Part shown: positions 12,654 to 20,851 of the stretch, piece by piece
Layout of the letters: every line of letters starts with the position of its first letter
Numbering within the stretch: the stretch's first letter is position 1
Origin: DATBED01 sp036276195
GTDB taxonomy: Bacteria; Patescibacteriota; Saccharimonadia; Saccharimonadales; UBA4665
Assembly: GCA_036276195.1 (NCBI GenBank)
Contig: DATBED010000021.1
Coordinates: forward strand, 1-24,698
Reading direction: 5' to 3'
Length of the DNA stretch: 24,698 bases
Made by a program: the position numbers and the translations under genes
The notes under the pieces: model-generated
The model's input: only the letters and a program-made list of their open reading frames with translations
What the model was told of the DNA's origin: nothing
Database searches by the model: none

Positions 12654-14438
12654 TTAGTTGAGGTAGCCGCCGCTTTGGTGCGACCATAGGCGGGCGTAAA
12701 TGCCCTTTGAGTCTTTAAGCAGCTCCTTATGGCTGCCGATTTGAACAATTTTGCCCTTATCCATAACTATGATGCGGTCAAGACTCTGAATGGTGCTTAA
12801 GCGGTGGGCGATGACGATGGCAGTACGGTCCTTCATTAATTGCCACAAGGCTTTTTGGATGTAGACTTCGCTCTGGCTGTCGAGGGCAGATGTAGCTTCG
12901 TCTAGCACCAAAATGGGCGCGTCTTTTAGGAGTGCCCGGGCAATGGCCACGCGCTGACGCTGGCCACCACTTAACTTAACGCCACGCTCGCCGACCATGG
13001 AATCGTATCCATTCGGCAGTTCTTTGACGAACTCATCAACGTAGGCTGTTTTGGCGGCCTTTTCAATCTCTTTTGGATTGGCATCAGGCCTGGCATAAGC
13101 GATATTTTCTTTAATTGACCTGTGAAACAGCAGCGGGTCTTGCGGCACATAGGCGATCAGGTCACGTAAATCGGCTTGTTTGACCTCGCGCACGTCCACC
13201 TCATCTATCTTGATGCTTCCAGCATCGATATCCATAAACCGTAGCAAAAGCTTGGTGACGGTGGTTTTGCCACCGCCGGAAAAGCCGACCAGGCCGATCT
13301 TCTCGCCATCCTTAACCTGTAAAGTGAAGTTATTAATGGCTTTAACACCGCTAGCTGCCTCAGGATAATGATAGGACACACTCTCAAAATCTATTTCGTG
13401 GGCCGGTCGCCGTTGGATTTGCTTAGGCTCCGCCGGATCGTTAACTGTTGCCGGCACCATGGTCGTAGCCACCGCCTCATACGAAGCGCTCATAATCATC
13501 TCGTAATTTTTGATAATTTCCATTACGTCCTGAGTGGCGCTAATAAGGCGAATCACATAAAGCTGGACTAAGGCAATGATGGCAATTGAAATTTTTCCGT
13601 GTTCATATAAGTGGGATGAGTAAACCAGTAGCAAGGCCATGGTTATGGCCATTAGTACGTTGCGCATAAAGTTTTGCGGAATAAATAAGTCCCAGGAACT
13701 TTGCTGTGCTCTTTCCCATTGAGCTAGAGGATCTTTCAATCTTTCAAGCTCGTGATTCTCATTAGCAAAGCTCTTGACTGCCGTGCCGTGTGACAGAGCA
13801 TCTCCAAGTACTCCAGCCACAGTACTACTTGCTTGACTAACCATGCGTCTGTACTTTAAACGCAGCTCAGAAAACAAGATGGTTACGCTTAAAACGACAG
13901 CCATGCAGACTAATGTTGCTCCAGCTAAGGCAAGTGACTTAGTCGCCAAAACTACTAGACTGGCGATCACGATCACTAGATTTCGAGGCAATTCAAACAA
14001 GGCAAAACGATTGTAATCTGTAAAAGCATCTCTTATACGTGCTGCTTGTGAACCAAGGGCGCCAACAAAATTGCTACCGAAAAATTCATAATCTTTTCCT
14101 ATATAATTGGCGAACACTTCACGCTGCACAAAGCTACCCCCGTAAATGCCGTTACGATTAAAGGCCCAAGTAGCGATAACATAGACAGTCTGCCCCACAA
14201 TGGATAACCAGAAAACTGCCAAGGCATAGTGTCCGACCATATTAAAGTGTCTTAAAATTATTGCCTGTATGCCGTAAGCAATCTGCAGAGGTATGAAGAC
14301 CTGCATTATAAAAAAGGCCGGCGGATAGCAAAGTACTGTTGGCAAAAAATAGCGTGGAGTATAAAACATAGCGCGCCAGAACAAGCGGTGCACCGCCCGC
14401 GTAACCGTCTTATCGCGCTGCAACTCCGAGTTAGCCAT
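12654..14438 (-). CDS. ABC transporter, fused membrane and ATP-binding domains
   Basis: This half-transporter of about 594 residues has an N-terminal membrane domain with about five to six helices (about 35-320). A nucleotide-binding domain follows, with Walker A GFSGGGKTT (about 385-393), the Q-loop (VPQDP), signature LSGGQ (about 489-493), Walker B ILVLDEATSALD, and the H-loop His (AHRLS). The layout is that of exporters of the MsbA/LmrA type, which work as dimers; the substrate cannot be inferred. The ATG at 14438 is preferred over a GTG six bases earlier. It follows the 121-residue gene after a short gap. The pair interrupts the rplO-secY junction of the spc operon and has its own promoter. 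Confidence 0.93.
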   Translation of the reverse strand: MANSELQRDKTVTRAVHRLFWRAMFYTPRYFLPTVLCYPPAFFIMQVFIPLQIAYGIQAIILRHFNMVGHYALAVFWLSIVGQTVYVIATWAFNRNGIYGGSFVQREVFANYIGKDYEFFGSNFVGALGSQAARIRDAFTDYNRFALFELPRNLVIVIASLVVLATKSLALAGATLVCMAVVLSVTILFSELRLKYRRMVSQASSTVAGVLGDALSHGTAVKSFANENHELERLKDPLAQWERAQQSSWDLFIPQNFMRNVLMAITMALLLVYSSHLYEHGKISIAIIALVQLYVIRLISATQDVMEIIKNYEMIMSASYEAVATTMVPATVNDPAEPKQIQRRPAHEIDFESVSYHYPEAASGVKAINNFTLQVKDGEKIGLVGFSGGGKTTVTKLLLRFMDIDAGSIKIDEVDVREVKQADLRDLIAYVPQDPLLFHRSIKENIAYARPDANPKEIEKAAKTAYVDEFVKELPNGYDSMVGERGVKLSGGQRQRVAIARALLKDAPILVLDEATSALDSQSEVYIQKALWQLMKDRTAIVIAHRLSTIQSLDRIIVMDKGKIVQIGSHKELLKDSKGIYARLWSHQSGGYLN

Positions 14439-14447
14439 TTTCACTAA

Positions 14448-14813
14448 TTAAGCGGCTGCTTCCCACTGTCGTAAAGATATAAGAGCTGCATAATTTCTAG
14501 GTGTTAGCTCTAATGGCAACTCTTCTAGTGGCTTTACCGCATGGCCATACGGTAGGACTGCTTCGTTAAGCTTAGCAATGATCGCTTTTTCTCCCTGTAG
14601 AACCGTATCTCTAAGCACAAATTTGGTCCTACCAATATCATCCTTTAGCGTGATAAGTTCCGTGCTACTGCCTAATGCCGCTTCAATGGCGCGTGCTTCA
14701 GCTTCACTTTTTAAGGGTGGCTCTAGGTATAATAATAGTTTTATCTGGGATCCTGCCAGGTCGTCTTGCACTATCACTGCTCTATAGATACCCTCGCCAC
14801 TCTTGTTGTTCAT
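14448..14813 (-). CDS. unknown 121-residue protein paired with the ABC transporter
   Basis: I do not recognise this protein. It has a GAGGG ribosome-binding site 7 bases before the ATG. It looks soluble, with alternating strands and helices (AVIVQDDLAGSQIKLLLYL, then SEAEARAIEAALG) and a C-terminal helix ending ISLRQWEAAA. There is no signal peptide or membrane segment. Its stop lies nine bases before the transporter ATG (14438), so the two are probably co-expressed and may work together, for example as an accessory or regulatory protein. Confidence 0.7.
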   Translation of the reverse strand: MNNKSGEGIYRAVIVQDDLAGSQIKLLLYLEPPLKSEAEARAIEAALGSSTELITLKDDIGRTKFVLRDTVLQGEKAIIAKLNEAVLPYGHAVKPLEELPLELTPRNYAALISLRQWEAAA

Positions 14814-14834
14814 TTCAAGCCCTCTTAAAAACTT

Positions 14835-14862
14835 ATTGTAGCAGAAGGGCTAAGAATGTCTA
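14835..14862 (-). promoter_or_regulatory. promoter of the ABC transporter pair
   Basis: TAGACA (14857-14862), a 16-base spacer and TACAAT (14835-14840) preceded by TGC (extended -10) lie just after the rplO stop. This would let the inserted pair, and secY beyond it, be transcribed independently of the ribosomal operon. Confidence 0.6.
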
Positions 14863-14867
14863 TAAGC

Positions 14868-15344
14868 TTACTTTTCAGCTTTCTTGGTGGAGGTTTTGGG
14901 GCGCTGCAGGCGAGCGGTTTTTTCGAAAGAGCCGCCGGCCGCTTCGATACTCGCTTTAGCCGACTCGCTGGCACCAGGCAATTTAACAGTTACCCTTTTA
15001 GTCAGTTCGCCCTTGCTAATCAGTTTGACGGATACGTAAGCGTTGCTGATGAGGCCGGCTTTGGCCAGGGCTTCGGCGTCGACGGTTTTACCGTTGAATT
15101 GCTCCAATTGGCCGGTGTAAACAGTTTCGGGCTTGATTTTGTGGCTGCGAAAGCCGGGTAATTTCGGTAGCTTTTGCATCAACGGGTTGGAGCCGCCGGC
15201 AAAACCCGGCTTGGCGCTGGAGCCGGCGCGCGACTTCTGGCCTTTGGTGCCACGGCCGGCAGTTTTACCCTTACCGCTGGCAATCCCACGGCCCACACGC
15301 TTAGACGATCTAGGTTTAGTGGTCTGCAATTCGTTAAATTTCAT
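14868..15344 (-). CDS. rplO: 50S ribosomal protein L15 (uL15)
   Basis: The 158-residue protein opens MKFNELQTTKPRSSKRVGRG and carries the Gly-rich rRNA-binding arm (GRGIASGKGKTAGRGTKGQKSR begins within it). FAGGSNPLMQKLPKLPGF and the C-terminal globular domain follow. It directly follows rpsE with a four-base overlap, leaving no room for rpmD (L30), which normally lies between them. It is the last ribosomal gene before the inserted ABC transporter pair. Confidence 0.96.
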   Translation of the reverse strand: MKFNELQTTKPRSSKRVGRGIASGKGKTAGRGTKGQKSRAGSSAKPGFAGGSNPLMQKLPKLPGFRSHKIKPETVYTGQLEQFNGKTVDAEALAKAGLISNAYVSVKLISKGELTKRVTVKLPGASESAKASIEAAGGSFEKTARLQRPKTSTKKAEK

Positions 15345-15919
15345 AACTTGGCCCCGGCTTTTGTGGCTTTAGCTGGAGCTGCTTTTGGGGTAGTTTTCTT
15401 GGGCTTGGTAGTAGTAGTTACCCATTTGCCGGCTGGCACCAGGCTTTGTAGGGCGGCTATGGTAGCGTAGGCCGTATTGGTCTTGTTGGAAGAGCCGAGC
15501 GACTTGCTCAAGGCGTTTTTGACTCCGGCTACTTCCAGAACAGAGCGAACAACACCGCCGGCAATTAGACCGGTACCGGCGCTGGCCGGTTTAAGGAGGA
15601 TGCGAGCGCCCGAGACTTTCGATTCCACGTCGTGGGGCAGCGTACCTTTGTAGAGCGTCACTGTAATAAAGTTCTTCTTGGCCACTTCGGTGGCTTTAGT
15701 AACGGCGGCTGTCACATCGGCGCCCTTGGCGCTGCCAATGCCGACTTTGCTCTTCTTGTCGCCAACCACTACTAAGGCGCGGAACCTAAAGCGGCGGCCC
15801 CCCTTAACGACGCGGGCCACTCGGTCGATGTGTAGGGTGCGCTCGTCGAACTGCTTTTCTTCCTGTTGAATTTCCGGATTGCGGTTGCGGCGCTGTTGAT
15901 TGCCTCGATTATCTGCCAT
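15341..15919 (-). CDS. rpsE: 30S ribosomal protein S5 (uS5)
   Basis: The 192-residue protein has the double-stranded-RNA-binding-like N domain (RVARVVKGGRRFRFRALVVVG) and the C domain with GTGLIAGGVVRSVLEVAGV and NALSKSLGSSNKTNTAYATI. It adds N- and C-terminal basic extensions (the tail is rich in Lys, Pro, Ala and Thr), so it is about 25 residues longer than the E. coli protein. S5 takes part in decoding fidelity. Translation is coupled to rplR before it and rplO after it. Confidence 0.97.
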   Translation of the reverse strand: MADNRGNQQRRNRNPEIQQEEKQFDERTLHIDRVARVVKGGRRFRFRALVVVGDKKSKVGIGSAKGADVTAAVTKATEVAKKNFITVTLYKGTLPHDVESKVSGARILLKPASAGTGLIAGGVVRSVLEVAGVKNALSKSLGSSNKTNTAYATIAALQSLVPAGKWVTTTTKPKKTTPKAAPAKATKAGAKL

Positions 15920-16279
15920 TTAAAACTCCAATCCTGCTTTACGGGCGGCGTCGGCCAACGCAGCCACTCGGCCATGATATAGCTTGCCACCTCTATCGAA
16001 AACCACTGATTTAATCTTACCGGTCTTGGCCAGCTTGGCGATCTCTTCGCCGACCCAGGCGGCCTTATCGGTCATGTTGCCCTTCAAAGATTTCTGGCCA
16101 ACGGTAGTAACGTAGCCGAGTGTCTGGCCGCTAGTGTCGTCGATCAGCTGGGCGGTAACGTGTATGTTACTGATATAAACACTCAAGCGCGGGCGCTGTG
16201 CCGTGCCACTGACTAGGCTGCGAATGCGGGCTTTACGCTGGGCTCGGTTATGCAATTTGTGTGCTAGTAATTTACTCAT
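15920..16279 (-). CDS. rplR: 50S ribosomal protein L18 (uL18)
   Basis: The 119-residue protein has RKARIRSLVSGTAQRPRLSVYISN, and ends with the L18 hallmark VVFDRGGKLYHGRVAALADAARKAGLEF (given here in part). L18 binds 5S rRNA together with L5. It overlaps the rplF stop by one base and abuts rpsE, the standard spc order. Confidence 0.96.
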   Translation of the reverse strand: MSKLLAHKLHNRAQRKARIRSLVSGTAQRPRLSVYISNIHVTAQLIDDTSGQTLGYVTTVGQKSLKGNMTDKAAWVGEEIAKLAKTGKIKSVVFDRGGKLYHGRVAALADAARKAGLEF

Positions 16280-16818
16280 TATTTTTCCTTCCCGCTCTTA
16301 CCAGACTTACGAAGGATTCGCTCGCCCTCATACTTAATGCCCTTCCCCTTGTAAGGCTCGGGTTTCTTAAGGGCGCGGATTTCAGCGGCAACTTGGCCAA
16401 CCTGTTGCTTGTTGATACCGCTGACGGTAATGGTGTTCTGTTCTATTGCTGTAGTCACTCCGGTCGGTACATGATAAATTACGTCGTGTGAAAAACCAAG
16501 ATTCAGCTTTAGGTCGGCGCCTTGAGCGGCTACGCGGTAACCGACGCCGTTAATTTCCAGCTTCTTAGAAAAGCCCTCACTGACGCCGTTAACCATATTG
16601 TTAAGCAAGGCGCGCATCAGGCCGTGCTTGGCCCGAATCTTCGGCTCGTCGTTAGCTCGGCTGATAATCAGTTCGTCGCCTTCTTGCTTGACGCTGATGC
16701 CAGGCATGGTGAACTGTTTAAGCGTTCCTTTACCACCAGCCACTGTAACTTCGTCTGCAGAAGTAGTGATTGTCACACCGCTCGGGATCTTGATCGGCAG
16801 TTTTCCTACTCGGCTCAT
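16279..16818 (-). CDS. rplF: 50S ribosomal protein L6 (uL6)
   Basis: The 179-residue protein starts MSRVGKLPIKIPSGVTI and carries two tandem L6 domains; the second ends with PEPYKGKGIKYEGERILRKSGKSGK, the conserved C-terminal signature. L6 lies near the sarcin-ricin loop and the factor-binding site. Length is the same as E. coli L6 to within a few residues. It follows rpsH by one base. Confidence 0.97.
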   Translation of the reverse strand: MSRVGKLPIKIPSGVTITTSADEVTVAGGKGTLKQFTMPGISVKQEGDELIISRANDEPKIRAKHGLMRALLNNMVNGVSEGFSKKLEINGVGYRVAAQGADLKLNLGFSHDVIYHVPTGVTTAIEQNTITVSGINKQQVGQVAAEIRALKKPEPYKGKGIKYEGERILRKSGKSGKEK

Positions 16819-16819
16819 C

Positions 16820-17221
16820 TTAATACACCTTACAAATTAATTCGCCGCCGATGTGCTCTTGGCGGGCTTTGTCGCCAGTCATCAGGCCTTTGCTGGTAGA
16901 CACGATCACCACACCGCGACCGCGCTTGACCACTGGTATTTCGCGGGAATTGACGTAGTAGCGTCGGCCGGGTTTGCTGACTCGCGTGATTTCGGTAATA
17001 CGGGCATTGCTGTCTTCGCTATTGATCGTGACAGTCATAACTTTGCCAACGCCATCTTGTTTAACCTCGACGCCGTCGATGAAATTGCTTTCGGCCAGCA
17101 GGCGGGCGACAGCCTCTTTGATTTTGGAATGTGGCAGTGTTACCTGGTTTTTGCGAACCAAGACGGCATTGCGAATGCGGGTTAGCATGTCGGCTACGGG
17201 ATCGGTTGTGGTCGTGCTCAT
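16820..17221 (-). CDS. rpsH: 30S ribosomal protein S8 (uS8)
   Basis: The 133-residue protein begins with DPVADMLTRIRNAVLVRK and ends with VKRGRGVVIVSTSKGLMTGD...GGELICKVY, both diagnostic. S8 binds the central domain of 16S rRNA and, in E. coli, represses the spc operon by binding near rplE; I did not search for that structure in detail here. It lies seven bases after rpsN. Confidence 0.97.
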   Translation of the reverse strand: MSTTTTDPVADMLTRIRNAVLVRKNQVTLPHSKIKEAVARLLAESNFIDGVEVKQDGVGKVMTVTINSEDSNARITEITRVSKPGRRYYVNSREIPVVKRGRGVVIVSTSKGLMTGDKARQEHIGGELICKVY

Positions 17222-17228
17222 ATTCCTC

Positions 17229-17498
17229 CTACCAACTACTCTTAGTTACGCCCGGAATTTCGCCCTTGCTGGCGTGCTCGCGAAAGCTAATTCTAGACAA
17301 GCCAAATTGGCGCATATAGGCCCGTGGTCGGCCCGTTTCAATGCAGCGGTTAGTCCAGCGAGTGGGGCTGGAATTACGCGGCAACATTGCCAGACCTTCC
17401 AGATCGCCCAGTTCCTTGAGCTCCTTGCGCTTGGCAGCGTATTGTTGAATCATTTTGATGCGCTTGGCATCTCTGGCGATAATCGATTTCTTAGCCAT
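17229..17498 (-). CDS. rpsN: 30S ribosomal protein S14 (uS14), zinc-free form
   Basis: The 89-residue protein is the longer C- type: MAKKSIIARDAKRIKMIQQY, LPRNSSPTRWTNRCIETGRP, and the C-terminal FGLSRISFREHASKGEIPGVTKSSW (part of a conserved end). Only one Cys is present, so the CxxC-CxxC zinc knuckle of short S14 proteins is missing. It overlaps the end of rplE by one base. Confidence 0.97.
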   Translation of the reverse strand: MAKKSIIARDAKRIKMIQQYAAKRKELKELGDLEGLAMLPRNSSPTRWTNRCIETGRPRAYMRQFGLSRISFREHASKGEIPGVTKSSW

Positions 17499-18094
17499 TA
17501 CTTATCCTCTTTCTCGAAGGGCAGGCCGAACTTTTCGAGTAAAGCGCGGCTGTGCTCCCTTTGCTTAGCGTTAATTACAAAAATTACTTGTAGGCCGTGC
17601 GAGGTAGTGGTTTCCTCGAAGGATAATTCCGGAAAGACCGATTGGTCGGTGAAACCGATGGCGAAGTTGCCTTGCTTGTCGAAAGCGCGCGGGCTGATGC
17701 CGTGGAAGTCGCGCAACCGGGGTAGTACCAGGTTTGTGACGCGGTCCAGGAACTCGTACATGCGTTCGCCGCGCAGGGTGACCTTGAGGCCGATCTTGTT
17801 GCCTTCGCGCAGCTTGAAGCCGGCAATCGAGTTTTTGGCAACGGTTTCGACCGGTTGCTGACCGGTGATTTTGCGTAGGGTGTTGGTGGCGGCTTCCATC
17901 ATCTTTTTGTCGCCGTTGGCGCGGCCCAAGCCGATGTTAACGACGATCTTCTCCAGGCGGGGCGCTTGGTGGGGGTTCTTGAGGCCCAGCTCTTTGACCA
18001 GCTCGGGCAGGATCTGCGAGTTGTACTGGGCACGGAGACGAGCAATAACAGCCGGCTTGGTTGCAGACTTGGTCTTGATAGCGGTTTCAGCCAT
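17498..18094 (-). CDS. rplE: 50S ribosomal protein L5 (uL5)
   Basis: L5 binds 5S rRNA and contacts P-site tRNA. The product is 198 residues, with an extra N-terminal 15-20 residues before the canonical opening (RLRAQYNSQILPELVKEL). Landmarks are PRLEKIVVNIGLGRANGDKK, ITGQQPVETVAKNSIAGFKL, VTLRGERMYEFLDRVTNLVLPR and FHGISPRAFDKQGNFAIGF (partial strings). The gene overlaps rplX and rpsN by one base each. Confidence 0.97.
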   Translation of the reverse strand: MAETAIKTKSATKPAVIARLRAQYNSQILPELVKELGLKNPHQAPRLEKIVVNIGLGRANGDKKMMEAATNTLRKITGQQPVETVAKNSIAGFKLREGNKIGLKVTLRGERMYEFLDRVTNLVLPRLRDFHGISPRAFDKQGNFAIGFTDQSVFPELSFEETTTSHGLQVIFVINAKQREHSRALLEKFGLPFEKEDK

Positions 18095-18420
18095 TACTTG
18101 ATCTCCTTCCCGGTCTTCTTAAATACACGGGTCTTGTTGCCGTCTTGGTCGATGCTATAGCCGATACGGCTGGCTTTTCGCGAAGTCGGCTCCATAATTG
18201 ACACTTTGCTGACCCATATCGGCTTGGTAATTTCCACGATGGCACCCTGTGGATGCTGTTGGTCGGGTTTAACATGCTTTTTAACGATGTTAAGGCCTTC
18301 GACAGTGACTTTGTTCTCGCGCGGGTGGGTGGCGGTGACCTTACCGGTTTTACCCTTGTACTTGCCGGCCCGCACCACGACGGTGTCGCCCTTCTTCAAC
18401 CGAATCTTATAGACTGGCAT
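18094..18420 (-). CDS. rplX: 50S ribosomal protein L24 (uL24)
   Basis: The 108-residue protein has an N-terminal KOW domain (KIRLKKGDTVVVRAGKYKGK followed by TGKV) and the L24 signature VEGLNIVKKHVKP. The basic C-terminus includes RIGYSIDQDGNKTRVFKKTGKEI. It is an early assembly protein near the tunnel exit. It overlaps rplN by one base. Confidence 0.96.
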   Translation of the reverse strand: MPVYKIRLKKGDTVVVRAGKYKGKTGKVTATHPRENKVTVEGLNIVKKHVKPDQQHPQGAIVEITKPIWVSKVSIMEPTSRKASRIGYSIDQDGNKTRVFKKTGKEIK

Positions 18421-18788
18421 TATAGGACCTCCGGCGCGAGCGATATGATCTTGGCATAGCCCTTGTCGCGCAGTTCACGTGGTACCGGACCGAAGATGCG
18501 GGTAGCCCGCGGTAGTTTGTCGTCGCCAACGATTACGGCGGCGTTATCGTCGAACTTGATGGTGGAGCCGTCTTTACGGCGAATCTGGTTGCGGGTGCGT
18601 ACTACTACGGCCTTAACGACCATCTTTTTCTTTACCTGCCCATTGGGCGCGGCTTGCTTGACAGTAGCGACTATAATATCGCCGACTTTGGCATAGCGGT
18701 GGCGGCTGCCGCCCAGCACGCGGATACAAAGGATCTCTTTGGCGCCGCTGTTATCGGCGACGATTAATCGGGATTCTTGCTGGATCAT
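18420..18788 (-). CDS. rplN: 50S ribosomal protein L14 (uL14)
   Basis: The 122-residue protein is among the best conserved here: MIQQESRLIVADNSGAKEIL, CIRVLGGSRHRYAKVGDII, RRKDGSTIKFDDNAAVI and the C-terminal RELRDKGYAKIISLAPEVL. L14 is at the subunit interface. It overlaps the end of rpsQ by four bases (ATGA). Confidence 0.97.
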   Translation of the reverse strand: MIQQESRLIVADNSGAKEILCIRVLGGSRHRYAKVGDIIVATVKQAAPNGQVKKKMVVKAVVVRTRNQIRRKDGSTIKFDDNAAVIVGDDKLPRATRIFGPVPRELRDKGYAKIISLAPEVL

Positions 18789-19189
18789 GCCCCAGCACCT
18801 TTCGTTTTGTTATTTACATCAACCTTGCCAGCATCTTGGCGAAAAGTGCTGGGCTCCTCGCCCTTTGGAGTCTCTTCGACCGTTTTCTTCTTACTGACCG
18901 GCTTTTCGGGCTCATCGGTTTTAGTGACCGCTAAGGAATCGGCCCGTAATTTAGGCTTTTCGAGGATGCGCTCTAGCTTATGGTGCTTGCGGGCACTGAT
19001 TGGCCGAGTTTCGCTAATGGCTACAATGTCGCCGGGCTGCGCCTCTTCCTTCTCGTCATGAGCCAGGAATTTCTTACTGACGGTGTATTGCTTGCGGTAT
19101 AGGGGATGGGTTTTGCGGGTGCGAACATTAACCGTAATGGTCTTTTGACCCTTATTAGCAGTCACAATGCCGATTAATTGCTTAGCCAT
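18785..19189 (-). CDS. rpsQ: 30S ribosomal protein S17 (uS17) with long C-terminal tail
   Basis: The first 80 residues are a standard S17 OB fold (LIGIVTANKGQKTITVNVRT, HPLYRKQYTVSKKFLAHDE and GDIVAISETRPISARKHHKL). The protein continues for about 50 more residues of Lys-, Glu-, Pro- and Thr-rich sequence, giving 134 residues against about 84 in E. coli. The tail is probably disordered and solvent-exposed. It overlaps rpmC by one base and rplN by four. Confidence 0.96.
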   Translation of the reverse strand: MAKQLIGIVTANKGQKTITVNVRTRKTHPLYRKQYTVSKKFLAHDEKEEAQPGDIVAISETRPISARKHHKLERILEKPKLRADSLAVTKTDEPEKPVSKKKTVEETPKGEEPSTFRQDAGKVDVNNKTKGAGA

Positions 19190-19389
19190 TAGCGGGCCTC
19201 CTTGCTTAATGCTTCGCCAAGCACAGTTAACATACGAGCCAGATCTTTGCGTTTATGGCGGATTAGGCGGTTGTTTTGCAGCTCGCCCATATGCAGCCGG
19301 CGCTTCAACTCCACGATTTCTTCACGCAGCTTGGTACTCTCGGTGGCCAGCTCGGTGGTCGATAATTTACGAATTTCAACGACCTTCAT
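19189..19389 (-). CDS. rpmC: 50S ribosomal protein L29 (uL29)
   Basis: The 66-residue helical protein matches L29: KVVEIRKLSTTELATESTKL, then REEIVELKRRLHMGEL-N-RLIRHKRKDLARMLTVL. L29 lies at the tunnel exit and helps dock the signal recognition particle and trigger factor. It overlaps rplP and rpsQ by one base each. Confidence 0.95.
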   Translation of the reverse strand: MKVVEIRKLSTTELATESTKLREEIVELKRRLHMGELQNNRLIRHKRKDLARMLTVLGEALSKEAR

Positions 19390-19802
19390 TACGCATCCTC
19401 CCGAGTCAGGAACTTAGTCTTAACCGGCAGCTTGTGGGCGGCCAGGCGCATGGCTTCGCGGGCGGTTTCTTCGCTGACGCCTTGCATCTCGAACATGATG
19501 GTGCCGGGGCGCACCTTGGCCACAAAGAATTCCGGACTACCCTTGCCACTGCCCATCTTGACGTCTTGCGGCTTGCGGGTAACGGCGATGTGGGGGAAGA
19601 TACGGATCCAGATTTTACCGCCTCGCTTAATGTAGCGGGTCATTGCCTGACGAGCGGCCTCGATTTGGCGGGCAGTGATGCGGTCTTGGCCTTGGGCCTG
19701 GAGGGCGTAGTCACCGAAGGCAATGTAGTTACCAGCCGTAGCCACGCCGCGAATCTTGCCCTTACGTATCTTGCGATACTTGGTTCGCTTAGGCATTAAC
19801 AT
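19389..19802 (-). CDS. rplP: 50S ribosomal protein L16 (uL16)
   Basis: The protein of 137 residues starts MLMPKRTKYRKIRKGKIRG, exactly the canonical L16 opening. I therefore take the ATG at 19802 and not the longer in-frame start at 19883, which would run 77 bases into rpsC. Landmarks are GDYALQAQGQDRITARQIEAAR, KRGGKIWIRIFPH, KPQDVKMGSGKGSPEFFVAKV and PGTIMFEMQGVSEETAREA (partial strings). L16 organises the A-site region of the peptidyl transferase centre. Confidence 0.96.
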   Translation of the reverse strand: MLMPKRTKYRKIRKGKIRGVATAGNYIAFGDYALQAQGQDRITARQIEAARQAMTRYIKRGGKIWIRIFPHIAVTRKPQDVKMGSGKGSPEFFVAKVRPGTIMFEMQGVSEETAREAMRLAAHKLPVKTKFLTREDA

Positions 19803-19806
19803 AGAG

Positions 19807-20436
19807 CTACTGCACCTCTCCCTTGTAAATCCAGACCTTGACACCGATAATACCGGCCACAGTTTGAGCACTGACTTGGGCATAATCGATATCGGCCCTT
19901 AAAGTGTGCAACGGTACCGAACCGGCGACTTCTTTCTCGCGGCGCGACATCTCGGCGCCGTTTAAGCGGCCAGAAACTTGGATGCGCACACCTTTGGCGC
20001 CGGCCCTCATGGTGGCAGCCGAGGCCGATTTGATGGCTCGCCTAAAGCTCATGCGTCGCTCCAGCTGGTGAGCGATATTCTCGGCTACCAACTTGGCATA
20101 CATATCAGGCTTTTTAACTTCTTCGATGTTAACGCGCACCGGTACGCCGTAAATCTTCTCAATAGCGCTCTTCAGGTCGGTCGCACCTTGGCCGCCACGG
20201 CCAATTACCACACCGGCCTTAGCGGTAGCAATGGTAACCGTTACCAAATTAGGCGTGCGACTGATCTCAACCTTATTAATGGAGGCGCGGCTGCCTAGTT
20301 TTTTGGAAATATGACGGCGCACAGCCAGATCTTCTCTAAGGAACTTGGCGTACTCGCGCTTGTCGACGAACCACTTGCTGGTCCAGTCTTTATTGACCTG
20401 CAGGCGCATGCTGATCGGATTAACTTTTTGGCCCAT
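19807..20436 (-). CDS. rpsC: 30S ribosomal protein S3 (uS3)
   Basis: The 209-residue protein starts MGQKVNPISMRLQVNKDWTS. It carries a type II KH domain (about 45-110; TVTIATAKAGVVIGRGGQGA) and the C-terminal S3 domain with RRMSFRRAIKSA, GAKGVRIQVSGRLNGAEM-R and DIDYAQVSAQTVAGIIGVKVWIY (partial). S3 is at the mRNA entry site. It ends a few bases before rplP and overlaps rplV by one base. Confidence 0.97.
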   Translation of the reverse strand: MGQKVNPISMRLQVNKDWTSKWFVDKREYAKFLREDLAVRRHISKKLGSRASINKVEISRTPNLVTVTIATAKAGVVIGRGGQGATDLKSAIEKIYGVPVRVNIEEVKKPDMYAKLVAENIAHQLERRMSFRRAIKSASAATMRAGAKGVRIQVSGRLNGAEMSRREKEVAGSVPLHTLRADIDYAQVSAQTVAGIIGVKVWIYKGEVQ

Positions 20437-20843
20437 TACGCAGCACCTTTCTCTGCCTTATTTACATCAGCCACTTTGGCTGGGGATTTAGCCGGCTTCT
20501 TAGCCTCGCGCTGTTCACCATCAACTATCACGCGGATGTGCGCGGTCTTCTTCTGATAAGGATGGGCCATGCCGCGAGCCACTGGGCGGAAACGCTTGGT
20601 GCGAGGCCCGGCGGTAACACTAATTTCGGTAATCTGCAGCGTAGCCGGCTTGTAATTATGATTATGCTCGGCGTTGGCCCGGGCACTCTTTATCGCCTTG
20701 CTAACAGCCAAAGCGCTGCGGCGCGGAGTATTATCTAGAATAACCAGGGCGTCGGCGACGGTGCGGCCGCGTACTAAGGCAGCCACCACCATGACCTTGC
20801 GAGGGCTCAACCTAACTCCTTTGGCGATTGCTTGAACGGCCAT
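20436..20843 (-). CDS. rplV: 50S ribosomal protein L22 (uL22)
   Basis: The 135-residue protein has the L22 core (GVRLSPRKVMVVAALVRGRT, then ALVILDNTPRRSA). The tunnel loop with TAGPRTKRFRPVARGMAHPY and the strand KKTAHIRVIVDGE follow. The last 25 residues are an Ala/Lys/Pro tail not found in E. coli L22. The loop lines the nascent-chain exit tunnel. Confidence 0.96.
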   Translation of the reverse strand: MAVQAIAKGVRLSPRKVMVVAALVRGRTVADALVILDNTPRRSALAVSKAIKSARANAEHNHNYKPATLQITEISVTAGPRTKRFRPVARGMAHPYQKKTAHIRVIVDGEQREAKKPAKSPAKVADVNKAEKGAA

Positions 20844-20851
20844 AATTACCC

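Noticed and set aside
16974..17861. Long plus-strand open frame of 295 codons across the rpsH-rplE region
   Set aside because: It is antisense to four well-supported ribosomal genes, has no protein-like family match and arises from the GC bias of those genes.
19803..19883. N-terminal extension of L16
   Set aside because: The canonical L16 start is at 19802; the extra part is the end of rpsC read in another frame.
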